Assembly: GCA_016715075.1 (NCBI GenBank)
Contig: JADKBK010000014.1
Span: forward strand, 62,001-126,000
Length of the DNA: 64,000 nt
DNA from: Bacteroidales bacterium
GTDB taxonomy: Bacteria; Bacteroidota; Bacteroidia; Bacteroidales; VadinHA17
Reading direction: 5' to 3'
Both the position numbers and the translations under genes were made by a program. This document shows, in pieces, positions 45,226 to 55,847 of the stretch (its first letter is position 1; every line of letters begins with the position of its first letter). The notes under the pieces were generated by a model. That model ran no database searches and had not been told where the DNA came from. It saw only the letters and a program-made list of their open reading frames with translations.

Positions 45226-46984
45226 ATGGAAAACTTCATAGTTTCAGCAAGGAAATATCGTCCTGCAAGTTTTGACATGGTCATAGGTCAGAACACGATA
45301 ACCAATACGCTGAAGAGTGCTATTAAGAACAATCACCTGGCTCATGCCTACCTTTTCTGCGGGCCGCGCGGGGTAGGTAAAACAACCTGTGCCAGAATAT
45401 TTGCCAAAACGATCAACTGCAGTAACCTTGGAGAAAATGCCGAAGCCTGCGATAAATGCGAATCATGCCTCTCTTTCAATTCTTCCAGGTCGTTTAACAT
45501 TCATGAGCTGGACGCAGCATCAAACAATAAGGTGGAGGACATACGCAGCCTGAACGACCAGGTCAGGATTCCGCCCCAGATAGGAAAATACAGCATTTAT
45601 ATAATTGACGAGGTACATATGCTCTCCTCATCAGCCTTCAACGCTTTCCTGAAGACTCTGGAAGAGCCCCCTTCACATGCCATCTTCATTCTGGCAACAA
45701 CAGAGAAGCATAAGATTATTCCAACAATACTCTCGAGATGCCAGATTTTCGATTTTAGCAGGATAAGAATTGAAGATATCGTAGGGAGAATGATGTTTGT
45801 TGCTAAAAGCGAGGGTATTATTGCAGAAGAGGAGGCACTTCATATTATAGGTCAGAAAGCCGACGGGGCTATGCGCGACGCTCTTTCAATATTTGACCAG
45901 ATAGTAAGCCTTACAGGTAAAACAATTACTTATAAGGATGTTATTGAGAACCTTAATGTTCTCGACTATGAATATTATTTCAAAACGATTGACGGTGCGC
46001 TGATGGGAGATGTATCATCTGTTCTTATTTCATTTAATGAGATCCTTGAAAAGGGATTTGATGGTCATAATTTCATTTCCGGATTAAACAGCCATCTGAG
46101 GGATCTTCTTGTATGCAGGGACGAAGCAACATTACCCCTTCTGGAAACCACTGCCTCAGTTAAGCAACGCTATCTCAAACAGACAGCCAGATGCAGTGTC
46201 GATTTTCTGTTCAAAGCCCTTGAGATCGGGACAAATTGCGATCTGACATACAAAGGCAGCAAAAACCAGCGGCTGCATGTGGAACTGGCGCTGATCAGAC
46301 TTTGCAGGCTTATGTCGGAAAACGGATCTGAGCCGGAAAAAAAAAAGCCTGAACTGAAGCAGGATAAAAGCCCGGTAAAAAATAGCGAAGAAGAGATCCC
46401 TCTGTCAACCTCATCAAGGATAATACACTCAGATACTAAGACTGCCACTAGCGACACTGAAAGTAAGGATCCTGAACCTGGCAGGCATACCCCTGTCTTT
46501 GAAAAACCTTCAAAAATCTTTTCTATAAAAGATGTTATTTCGGATGATATTCCTGATGGCAAAACTCCTGTGGAACAGTCAGAAATAAAGGTTAATGAGA
46601 CCGAAGCTGCATCAAAAGAAGCTTTTACTATTGAAGCCTTTGAAGCATGCTGGCCTGATTTTGTGAGTCAGCTCAACGGCGAAGGATCAAGGATAATGAG
46701 TATGTTCAAATCTATTAAACCGGAGATTGATAATGAGCAGACTATCAGAATTCATTTGAGCAATGCAACCCAAAAAGGATACCTTTATACAGAACTATAA
46801 GCAAAGACTAATAAATTATCTTCATAACAGATTTCTCCTTTCTGCAATTGACATAGAAACCACTATTGACAGTACAGAATCAAGCGATATTTTATATACG
46901 GATGAGCAGAGATATAATTACCTTTTCAATAAATATCCTGTTCTTAAAGAGATGAAGAAAAACTTTAACCTTGATATTACCTGA
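45226..46984 (+). CDS. dnaX: DNA polymerase III subunit gamma/tau, frameshifted near the C-terminus
   Basis: This is the clamp-loader ATPase. The start is the ATG at 45226 (MENFIVSARKYRPASFDMVI), which lies after the promoter. Walker A is GPRGVGKT (46-53), and the zinc module uses C65, C75, C78 and C81. SRC sensor and III domains follow, then a low-complexity linker (about 370-470). The frame closes at 46798-46800, yet the next frame encodes the usual Bacteroidota DnaX ending (DTFIQNYKQRLINYLHNRF ... YNYLFNKYPVLKEMKKNFNL) up to 46984. Removing one A from the A5 run at 46772-46776 joins the two (about 585 aa). It could be assembly error or a device giving two C-termini. Confidence 0.9.
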
Positions 46985-47035
46985 GTTTTTTATCCAGAGA
47001 AATCAGTTAGAGATGATTAATAGAAAAAAAAGGTG

Positions 47036-48943
47036 ATGTCAAATACCGGTGAAAATAAAATGTCGGATTCCGATTCATCCGAAAAGGACATTTTCGATCA
47101 GATCATAAACCATTCACGGTCTATGATCAGCATCATTAACCGGAATTATATCTATGTAAAGGTTAATGCCACCTTTTGCCAGGAACACCAGATAATAAAC
47201 GACTCCATTGTCGGAAAGTCCCTCGCTGATGTCTGGGGTGAGGACATATTTAGTAATAATATTAAGAGCAAAGTTGACAAGTGTTTCGCAGGAGAAACTA
47301 TAAGCTATGAAGCCTCCTTCAATACACCCCGTCTTGGACAAAGGTATTATGAGGTAGTGTTTCGCCCGCTTGCTTCCGGTAAGCCGGGAATAGCTCATAT
47401 CATGGCTGAAACTTTCGATATTCATGAGTTAAGGCTATCAAGGCAGGAAGCACTGGATAAGGAAGAGGAACTGAGAAAGATTGAATCAAATCTTCCTGTC
47501 GGTTTTATTCGCTGCGATCCTGACGGGAATCTAATTCAGGCAAATGATGCATTTCTGAGGATCATGGAGTGCCCATCGGATATCCCTGTCCGGAAAATGA
47601 ACCTTAAAAACTTTTATCCGGTTGAAGTTTTATTTGACATTCAGATAGAACAGCTTATTGAATTTCACTCCAAGACATTCGGAAGAATCTTTCTAATGAA
47701 CTGGAATGGAGATGAAATTCCATGCAGGATAAGTGGTTTTCTTGCTGTAGACAGATCAGACAGACCATCTTATATTGATTTTGCAATTGAAGATTCTTCA
47801 CGTGAGCTTATGCTTGAAAACAAACTGCTTCAGGCACAGAAGCTTGAAACCATTGGATCCCTGGCAGGCGGCATCGCACATGACTTCAACAATATTCTTG
47901 CGATAATTTCAGGTTACTCAGAAATGTTGCTTGAAGATCTGCCAAAAAATTCTGTTCTGTCAGATAATGTCAGCAAAATCCAGGGGGCTGTACTTAAAGC
48001 TCAATCTATAATTAACCAGATGCTTACGTTCAGCAGGCATATTGAACAGGAAAAAATCCAGGTCAATGTTGCTGAAGTACTTAAAGAGACAATTGGTTTC
48101 TTAAAATCGTCGGTACCTGATGATATTTTAATAAAGACCAGGATGTCTGACAAGGATGCAAATGTCCTCGCTGATCCGACACAGCTCTTCAGGGTCTTTC
48201 TGAATCTGATGACAAATGCCATTCAGTCGATGGAGGAGAAGGGAGGAATGCTTTCAGTCAGTATGGTTGTAATGGAAGGTAAGCTGGTGCAGCATGAATT
48301 GAACAGGGATATTGTTGCTGACGAATATATCTTTCTGACATTTACCGATACAGGTAAAGGGATGGAGCCATCAGTTCTGAAACGGATCTTCGAACCATTT
48401 TATACAACCAGGGAGGTGGGAAAAGGCACAGGACTGGGATTATCGGTAATACACGGCATTATTAATGAGATGGAAGGAGAGATACTTGTTTCCAGCGGAA
48501 AAGAGAAAGGCTCAACTTTTTATCTCTACCTGCCTGTTTCAAGGGAATACACTATTGCCACTGAGGAGAATGAGAAAAGGAAAAAGATCCTCTTTATTAC
48601 AGGGAATAAGCATGAATCAAAGATATTATCGATAGCACTTGAGAAAAGTGGATTTGATATGCTTTATATTGCCGACAGGAAAAATCTTGTAAGGAAGCTG
48701 AATATGATTCAGGAACGGCCAGACCTTATTATATATATGAGCGAATCGAAACAGGTGCAACCTGAAGATATGATTGAAGTTTTTCGTCAGTTAAAGATTA
48801 ATATCCCATGTATACTTATCACTGACGACAATAGGAATATGATAGAAGAAAAATTACTAAATTCGGGCATTATTAAACAACATCTTATTAAACCTGTTTC
48901 TCTGAAAGAGATCAGGAATGCAATAATTGAATCATTGAGCTGA
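47036..48943 (+). CDS. PAS-PAS sensor histidine kinase with degenerate receiver domain
   Basis: Two PAS-like domains (about residues 20-130 and 145-255) precede a HisKA domain with H282 in AGGIAHDFNNILAII and a HATPase with NLMTNAIQSM, FTDTGKGM, FEPFYTTREVGKGTGLGLSV. The last 125 residues look like a receiver (KKILFITGNK, ILITDDN, LIKPVSLKEI), but the phosphoacceptor position in PDLIIYMSES is not Asp, so it is probably inactive. No TM helix or signal is seen, so the sensor is cytoplasmic. The ATG at 47036 was preferred to the GTG 3 bp upstream. A response regulator gene follows 30 bp downstream. Confidence 0.85.
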   Translation: MSNTGENKMSDSDSSEKDIFDQIINHSRSMISIINRNYIYVKVNATFCQEHQIINDSIVGKSLADVWGEDIFSNNIKSKVDKCFAGETISYEASFNTPRLGQRYYEVVFRPLASGKPGIAHIMAETFDIHELRLSRQEALDKEEELRKIESNLPVGFIRCDPDGNLIQANDAFLRIMECPSDIPVRKMNLKNFYPVEVLFDIQIEQLIEFHSKTFGRIFLMNWNGDEIPCRISGFLAVDRSDRPSYIDFAIEDSSRELMLENKLLQAQKLETIGSLAGGIAHDFNNILAIISGYSEMLLEDLPKNSVLSDNVSKIQGAVLKAQSIINQMLTFSRHIEQEKIQVNVAEVLKETIGFLKSSVPDDILIKTRMSDKDANVLADPTQLFRVFLNLMTNAIQSMEEKGGMLSVSMVVMEGKLVQHELNRDIVADEYIFLTFTDTGKGMEPSVLKRIFEPFYTTREVGKGTGLGLSVIHGIINEMEGEILVSSGKEKGSTFYLYLPVSREYTIATEENEKRKKILFITGNKHESKILSIALEKSGFDMLYIADRKNLVRKLNMIQERPDLIIYMSESKQVQPEDMIEVFRQLKINIPCILITDDNRNMIEEKLLNSGIIKQHLIKPVSLKEIRNAIIESLS

Positions 48944-48973
48944 ATCGGAAATCTAATTATTATACTGAATAAA

Positions 48974-49352
48974 ATGGCTGGAGTCTTAATTGTAGAGGAT
49001 GATAAAGAGTTAAGGGAAATGATAAGTATCTCCCTCACAAGGCGTAAGTTCACAGTCATTGAGGCTGTAAATGGAAAAGAAGCCATAATGCGTTTTAAAC
49101 CTTCAATAACTGATCTTGTTGTTACGGATCTTATTATGCCTGAGGAGGATGGATTAAGTGATTATGAAGCTGAGGGAATTGAAACCCTCTCTGAAAGTCA
49201 TTGCCATTTCAGGCGGAGGTAAAGCCGGACCGGGTAGTTATCTGAACCTTGCCAAAGCTCTTGGCGCAGATGCGATATATTCCAAACCATTCTCCATAAA
49301 TGATCTCATTATGAAGATCGAAGAGTTATTATCTGTTGAATTAAATGCTTGA
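48974..49352 (+). CDS. Single-domain response regulator, frameshifted
   Basis: This is a CheY-like receiver (GVLIVEDDKELREMISISL, phosphoacceptor in DLVVTDLIMPEEDG). The frame is lost after GGA TTA AGT near 49156. The other frame continues with VIMKLRELKPSLKVIAISGG and SKPFSINDLIMKIEELL to 49352, the expected alpha3-beta4-alpha5 part with the conserved Lys. Removing one A at 49156-49157 joins them (about 125 aa). Intact, it would be the cognate partner of the upstream kinase, which lacks a working receiver. Confidence 0.78.
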
Positions 49353-49390
49353 CTTGAATTTATTATTATAAACTTAAAATACTTAGAGCT

Positions 49391-49900
49391 ATGCTGAATA
49401 AAAAAATTGAAGATATCTGCAACAGGCAGATTGAAAGAGAAGGTTATTCCTCGAATCTTTACCTTGCAATGGCTATATGGGCTGAAACAAACGGATTCAG
49501 CGGAGTTGCTTCCTGGATGTATGCCCAGGCCGGAGAAGAAAATCTACATATGCTGAAATTTATTAAATATGTCAATGAACGTGGAGGTAAAGCAGTTATT
49601 CCTGCCTTTACAAAACCTGGTTCGGAATATAATAGTGTGGAGGAGATTTTCAGGGAGGTTTTGAAACATGAAGAGTTTGTGACTTCGAGTATAAATGAAA
49701 TTGTATCTCTAACCCTTGCCGAGAAGGATTTCAATACGCATAATTTCCTTCAATGGTTTGTAATGGAGCAGGTTGAAGAAGAAGCTTCTGTCAGAAATAT
49801 TCTTGATAAAGTACGGTTGGTCGGAAAGAATAATATGTATGAATTCGACAGGGATATCATGAGTTTAAGGAAACCCTCAGGTACTGCTCAGCCTGCATGA
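49391..49900 (+). CDS. ftnA: Ferritin
   Basis: The 169-aa ferritin-like protein stores iron as ferric mineral. The ferroxidase residues are visible in the four-helix pattern: E17-type REGYSSNLYLAMAIWAE, QAGEENLHMLKFIKYV and VMEQVEEEASVRNIL. The size and helix spacing fit bacterial non-heme ferritin. It follows the two-component genes by about 38 bp and overlaps the next ATG by 4 bp (ATGA), so it may be co-transcribed with the protease gene. Confidence 0.94.
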   Translation: MLNKKIEDICNRQIEREGYSSNLYLAMAIWAETNGFSGVASWMYAQAGEENLHMLKFIKYVNERGGKAVIPAFTKPGSEYNSVEEIFREVLKHEEFVTSSINEIVSLTLAEKDFNTHNFLQWFVMEQVEEEASVRNILDKVRLVGKNNMYEFDRDIMSLRKPSGTAQPA

Positions 49901-52359
49901 AAAAGAATTGTTATCTCGTTGCTGGCCTTTTTGCCGTTACTTCACTTATCCCTGTTTTCTCGCAGAAGCTCATTCCCAACAGCTCAATAACGGGAGTAAG
50001 TTATGCCGGAAATAAGGTAAAGAGAATATATATACCGCCTCCTGATGAGTTTTATAAGAAGGCAGGTTCAGAAGGCGGAGCTACAGTTACAGTCCTATAT
50101 TCCGGTTTTACTGCAAGTGCAAAAAAAGCAGTGGAGTATGCTGCCTCAATTCTTGAAACAATTCTCCCGGCTGGAACCAATGTTGTTGTATCAGCCAGCT
50201 GGGAACGGATTACAACTACCGGCGTACTGGCTAACTCGAGCATAACAGGTTATGTCGGAGGATGGAGTATTGATGCACTGAATCCAATGGCCATCTACCC
50301 GGTTTCTCTTGCTGAAAAAATAGGCGGAGAGAGCCTTAATGACAGTCTCAGCCCCGATATAACCCTGAGAATTAACAGCTCTATGAACTGGTACCTCGGA
50401 ACCGATGGAAATACTCCTGGTTCCCAGTACGATCTGGTTACTGTAGTTCTGCATGAAATATTCCACGGTCTTGGCTTCTTTGACAGTATGAATACGGATA
50501 ACAGTATTGGATGGTATGGATTGGACTCTATTCCAATGATATATGATCAGTTTATAGAAAATTTGCAGGGACGAAGACTGACTGATACTTTAGCTTTTCA
50601 TAATTATTCGTCTGATTTACGCAGAGAGATGACGAATGGGAATCTCTATTTTAACGGGCCGCTGCTCACAACTTATACATCAGGCGCAAGAGCACGGATC
50701 TGGGCACCTCCCATATGGGATCCGGGTTCAAGTATTTCACACCTTGATGAGGATTATACTTCGAATACTGATGGCATGATGACTCCCTATATTGACCGGG
50801 GAGAATCTATTCATAACCCAGGTAAACTTACACTTTCAATTCTGGGAGATCTTGGCTGGATTAATACCCGGATAATTCATAGCCCGGGTCACGATACAGA
50901 GCAGCATCTGTCTCAAATTGAACTTTCTGTTGAAATCAAATCAGATACGCTCTATGATCATAATAATATTGGTGCAGTTGTCTCATTTGACAACTTTGCT
51001 GCATCTGATACTGTAATGATGATATCTCCGGGATCTGATAATATTTATAATTGTACAATTACACTGCCTTCGTATAACTCAGGTGTGCAGTACTATTTTT
51101 TTGCTGAGGATTGTTTTAAAAGGATCTACAGGTCTCCTTCTCTGATCGATTCCCTGAAATACACGGTCTTTATAGGAACCGACACTGTCAGACCAGTAAT
51201 TTCTCATATACCGCTAAAATCATTTCTTGAAAAAGTTGATACAATAAAATTCGACGCTTCTGTCACGGATAATCTTGGAATTGATACTGTTTTTGTTGAA
51301 TACATATTGAATGATGGTCAACCGGTATTCATCGGATTAAAAGCCGGTAAGGATGATAGCTACAGCACTGTATTAAATGCCAGATCACTGTTCCTGAACG
51401 GGGGTGATTCAATACAATACAGGATCGTTGCCACAGATACGGCCAAAGTACAGAATACTTCATTTTTGCCTGCATCAGGCTATTTTACTATCAGGATTGA
51501 AGACATCAGTTCAGTCCTGGAAAGTTATGCCACTGATTTCTCAGGTGATGCCGACATTGACTTTCTGAACGATGGCTTTGATATCTCCAGACCTGCAGGT
51601 TTTTCATCCTACGGACTTAACTCAAGACATCCTTATGAAAGTCCTGAGGATAATAATAAAACAATTAATTATACTTCATTACTGCGCCATCCACTTAAAT
51701 TTAATGAATCAGGACTAGTGATCAGTTTCAGCGAGATTGTTCTTGTTGAACCAGGAGATCCGGGTTCAGTATTTGGTTCAGAGAATTTCTATGATTATGT
51801 TATTGTTGAGGGCTCAAAAAATTTCGGTAAGACATGGTTTGGACTGGCGGATGGTTATGATTCACGTTTATTAAAAACATGGGAAACCGCCTATAACAGT
51901 GCCATTGTAGAGATGAATTCAACTGCTGCAGGCAAGGAATCGATGCTGAATAAGCATACCCTTTATTATCCTCCCTCGGATAAGATATCAGCAGGTGACA
52001 CTATATTATTGAGATTCAGACTGTTTTCAGATCCGTATGCCAACGGTTGGGGCTGGGTTATTGAAGATCTTAAAATCAATCCACTTGTTGATGCCGTGGA
52101 GGATGTCACTTCCGGAAAAACAGTCAGAGTTTATCCTAATCCGGGCAATGGCGTTATCAGGATATCTACTGATGATGAAGTCGGTAAGCCAATTCGCTAT
52201 GCCATTTACACCACTTCCGGTTTCAGGATAAGGACAGATTATCTGCCAGGTGATGCCGAAAACGTGATTGACTTATCAGATCGTCCTGCCGGTATATATA
52301 TTATTGTATTATACCGCGACGACTGGATAAAAACAGTTAAATACAGTCTTATAAAGTAG
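49897..52359 (+). CDS. T9SS-secreted metzincin-type metalloprotease
   Basis: The 820-aa protein has a signal peptide (MKKNCYLVAGLFAVTSLIPVFS). The zinc motif is H186-E-I-F-H190-G-L-G-F-F-D196, matching HExxHxxGxxD, with a Met-turn DGMMTPY. That third-ligand Asp is known from snapalysin-like enzymes. Central regions are Ig/beta-rich (about 330-540), followed by a CUB- or jelly-roll-like domain. The last 75 residues (VRVYPNPGNGVIRIS ... GIYIIVLYRD) are a type A T9SS sorting domain, so the enzyme crosses the outer membrane. The ATG overlaps the ferritin stop. No T9SS machinery lies in the window. Confidence 0.88.
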   Translation: MKKNCYLVAGLFAVTSLIPVFSQKLIPNSSITGVSYAGNKVKRIYIPPPDEFYKKAGSEGGATVTVLYSGFTASAKKAVEYAASILETILPAGTNVVVSASWERITTTGVLANSSITGYVGGWSIDALNPMAIYPVSLAEKIGGESLNDSLSPDITLRINSSMNWYLGTDGNTPGSQYDLVTVVLHEIFHGLGFFDSMNTDNSIGWYGLDSIPMIYDQFIENLQGRRLTDTLAFHNYSSDLRREMTNGNLYFNGPLLTTYTSGARARIWAPPIWDPGSSISHLDEDYTSNTDGMMTPYIDRGESIHNPGKLTLSILGDLGWINTRIIHSPGHDTEQHLSQIELSVEIKSDTLYDHNNIGAVVSFDNFAASDTVMMISPGSDNIYNCTITLPSYNSGVQYYFFAEDCFKRIYRSPSLIDSLKYTVFIGTDTVRPVISHIPLKSFLEKVDTIKFDASVTDNLGIDTVFVEYILNDGQPVFIGLKAGKDDSYSTVLNARSLFLNGGDSIQYRIVATDTAKVQNTSFLPASGYFTIRIEDISSVLESYATDFSGDADIDFLNDGFDISRPAGFSSYGLNSRHPYESPEDNNKTINYTSLLRHPLKFNESGLVISFSEIVLVEPGDPGSVFGSENFYDYVIVEGSKNFGKTWFGLADGYDSRLLKTWETAYNSAIVEMNSTAAGKESMLNKHTLYYPPSDKISAGDTILLRFRLFSDPYANGWGWVIEDLKINPLVDAVEDVTSGKTVRVYPNPGNGVIRISTDDEVGKPIRYAIYTTSGFRIRTDYLPGDAENVIDLSDRPAGIYIIVLYRDDWIKTVKYSLIK

Positions 52360-52480
52360 AAAACAGGTTCGCTGTAAGATTCCATAATTACCTGCTTTAT
52401 GGCATAATTAAAGGGAGTGCTTTAATGGCATCATCTTTGTATAAAGTGAACTTTGAGAATTCTTTATTGGAAAATAAAGC

Positions 52481-52488
52481 TAATTTTG
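52481..52488 (+). promoter_or_regulatory. Candidate -7 element for secA
   Basis: TAATTTTG is a full TAnnTTTG match, 35 bp before the secA ATG. A TTTG at 52452-52455 lies 25 bp upstream, longer than ideal. Confidence 0.45.
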
Positions 52489-52522
52489 CAGTATATTTTT
52501 TAAAATCGTAAATCATCTAAAA

Positions 52523-55500
52523 ATGAGCATTATAAATAATGTTTTGGGTCTTTTTCTGGGGAATAAATATGAACGGGACATTAAGGAAATAAATCCTTTT
52601 GTCGAAAAGATTCATTTTGAGTTTGCAAAAATCAAGGGTCTTTCAAATGATGATTTGAGAGCTTGTACCGATGAACTGAGGAAGGAGATACTTGGTGGAG
52701 TGGAAGCCGATGAGAATGAGATAAGAACATTGAGGGAGAAGGCTGAAAAAGAGGAAGATGTCTACCAGAAAGAGGAGATTTATAATTCTATTGACAAAAT
52801 AGAAAAGCAGATAAGTGAAAAGCTTGAAGTAGTACTGGATCAGATAGTACCGCGAGCTTTTGCAATCGTAAAGGAAACAGCAAGGCGATTCAAGGAGAAT
52901 AGCGTGCTTGAGGTTACGGCAAGACAATATGACAGGGATCTGGCTTCAAAGAGGGAAAGTATAACAATACAGGGCGATAAAGCTTTGTGGAGCAATCAAT
53001 GGATTGCAGGAGGCAATGAGATCACCTGGGACATGGTTCATTATGATGTTCAGCTTATTGGTGGGGTTGCGCTGCATAAGGGAAAAATCGCTGAGATGGG
53101 AACAGGTGAAGGGAAAACTCTTGTTGCCACACTTCCTGTTTTTCTCAATGCCCTTGCTGGAAAAGGTGTTCATATTGTTACTGTCAATGACTATCTCTCG
53201 AAGCGTGACTCCGAGTGGATGGGGCCAATTTATGAATTCCACGGCTTGTCTGTAGATTGTATTGATAAACATCAGCCCAACTCACCGGACAGGAGAAAAG
53301 CATATAATGCTGATATCACTTTCGGAACGAATAATGAATTCGGGTTTGACTACCTCAGGGATAATATGGCAATTAATCCGGAGGATCTTGTTCAGCGTAA
53401 ACACCATTATGCGATTGTTGACGAAGTTGACTCGGTGCTTATTGACGACGCGAGAACACCTCTGATTATTTCGGGTCCAACAGCTAAAAGCGACACCCAG
53501 CAGTTTGATGAGCTTAAACCGAAAGTCGAAAAGCTTGTGTCAGCACAGAAAAAGCTTGTTACTCAGATCCTTGCTGATGCAAAAAAACTGATTGCAGCCG
53601 ACAAAAATGATGAGGGAGGAATCCTTCTCCTGAGGGCCTATAAAGGTCTTCCCAAAAACAACGCTCTTATCAAGTTCCTTAGTGAAGAGGGTAACAGATC
53701 ACTGTTGCTTAAGACAGAGAACTTTTATATGCAGAACAACAGCAAGGATATGCATAAGGTAACTGATGAGCTCTATTTTATCATCGACGAGAAGGCTAAT
53801 TCAATAGAGCTTACAGAAATAGGGCTGGACCTCATTTCCACTTCAGTTGAAGATGCAAGCTTCTTCATCCTGCCTGATGTCGGTTCAAAAATTGCCGATC
53901 TTGAGAAATCAAATTTGTCCGAGAAGGAAAAGCTGAAGATTAAGGATGAACTTCTCCAGGACTATTCAGTTAAATCCGAGCGTGTTCATACAATGACACA
54001 GCTTCTGAAAGCATGGACATTATTTGACCTCGACATCGAATATGTTGTGATGGACAACAAGGTTAAAATTGTTGATGAGCAGACAGGCAGGATCCTTGAA
54101 GGCAGGAGGTACTCCGACGGACTTCACCAGGCTATCGAAGCCAAGGAGAATGTAAAGGTCGAAGCTGCAACCCAGACATATGCTACCATAACACTTCAGA
54201 ACTATTTCAGGATGTACCATAAGCTTGCTGGTATGACGGGTACTGCAGAAACTGAAGCAGGTGAATTCTGGAATATTTACAAGCTGGATGTTGTTGTTAT
54301 CCCCACAAATAAGCCTGTCATAAGGCTCGATAAGGAAGATATCGTTTATAAAACAAAAAGGGAAAAATATAATGCTGTGATTGATGAGATTGCCGAGATG
54401 TATCGTCTCGGACGCCCTGTTCTTGTCGGTACAACCTCGGTTGAGATATCGGAGTTACTGAGCAGGATGCTCAAGATGAAAGGACTGAAGCATAATGTTC
54501 TGAATGCCAAGCTTCATCAGAGAGAGGCTGAGATTGTCGCAGAGGCTGGTAAAACGGGTACTATAACCATTGCTACGAACATGGCAGGCCGTGGTACCGA
54601 TATAAAGCTTACCGATGATGTGAAGAAGGCAGGAGGACTTGCGATCATCGGTACTGAAAGGCATGAATCAAGAAGGGTGGACCGGCAGTTGAGAGGACGT
54701 TCAGGAAGACAGGGTGACCCGGGCTCATCACAATTTTTCGTATCCCTCGAAGATGAGCTGATGAGATTATTCGGTTCCGAAAGAATCGCCGGCATAATGG
54801 ATAAGCTAGGTCTTAAAGATGGTGAAATGATCCAGCATTCAATGATTACCAAGTCAATTGAAAGGGCTCAGAAAAAGGTCGAGGAAAATAACTTTGGTAT
54901 CAGAAAGAGACTGCTTGAATACGACGATGTAATGAACTCCCAGAGGGAGGTGATCTACAAGAAGAGAAGACATGCTCTGCTTGGCGAGAGACTCAGCGTC
55001 GATATTGCAAATATGATGTTCGATGTTACGGAGAACCTGGTGGGTATCTATCATGGCGAAGGCGATTTTGAAGGGTTTGATTTTGATCTCATCCGTTCCT
55101 TTTCAATGGACTCACCTGTACCTGATTCGGAATTCAAAAAAGCAACATCAGAAGTTGTGACCGATAAGGTTTATTCAAAAGTCCTGGATACATATAAAAG
55201 AAAAGTTGAAACCATTTCATCACAGGCATATCCGGTATTGAAAGATGTGTATGACAGAATGGCACATGCTTATGAAAATGTAGTGGTTCCGATTTCAGAT
55301 GGCTTAAGGGTATTTCAGGTTGTAACCAATCTGAAAGCTACCGCTGAATCTGAAGGTAGAGAACTTGCCAGATCATACGAAAAAACAGTCGTTTTAGCAA
55401 CTATCGATGATGCATGGAAAGAGCATCTCAGGGAGATGGATGAGTTGAAGCAATCAGTTCAGAATGCCACATATGAGCAGAAAGATCCTCTGCTTATCTA

Positions 55501-55847
55501 TAAATTCGAGTCGTTTGAGTTGTTTAAGACTATGCTTACAAAGGTTAATAAAGATGTTGTAAGCACGCTGATGAAAGGCCATATACCAACACAGGACCCC
55601 TGACCAGGTAAAGGAGGCACAGAGACGGAGGCAGGTGGATATGAGTAATCTGCGAACCTCAAAAAGTGACTTTTCCCAATATAGCAGCACCGGAGGCGGA
55701 GGACAGGATAAAAATCAGAAAACTGAACCTGTAAGGGTTGATAAGAAAGTTGGAAGGAATGATCCTTGTCCATGCGGAAGCGGTAAGAAATTTAAGCAGT
55801 GCCATGGGATACAGCAGGGCGGTGCTCAGCCTGCTACCAATATCTGA
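52523..55847 (+). CDS. secA: Preprotein translocase ATPase SecA, frameshifted before its zinc tail
   Basis: SecA drives Sec export. Walker A is GTGEGKT (193-199), followed by the DEVDSVLIDDARTPLI DEAD-type motif and TNMAGRGTDI and QLRGRSGRQGDPG motifs. The open frame ends at 55603 (1026 aa) at GAC CCC TGA C. The following frame gives the usual SecA linker (DQVKEAQRRRQVDMSNLRTS) and the SEC-C zinc tail VGRNDPCPCGSGKKFKQCHG, ending at 55847. Removing one C from the C4 run at 55597-55600 joins them (about 1107 aa, normal). The tail binds SecB and lipid in other bacteria. The stop codon is adjacent to that of the convergent dapA. Confidence 0.95.
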
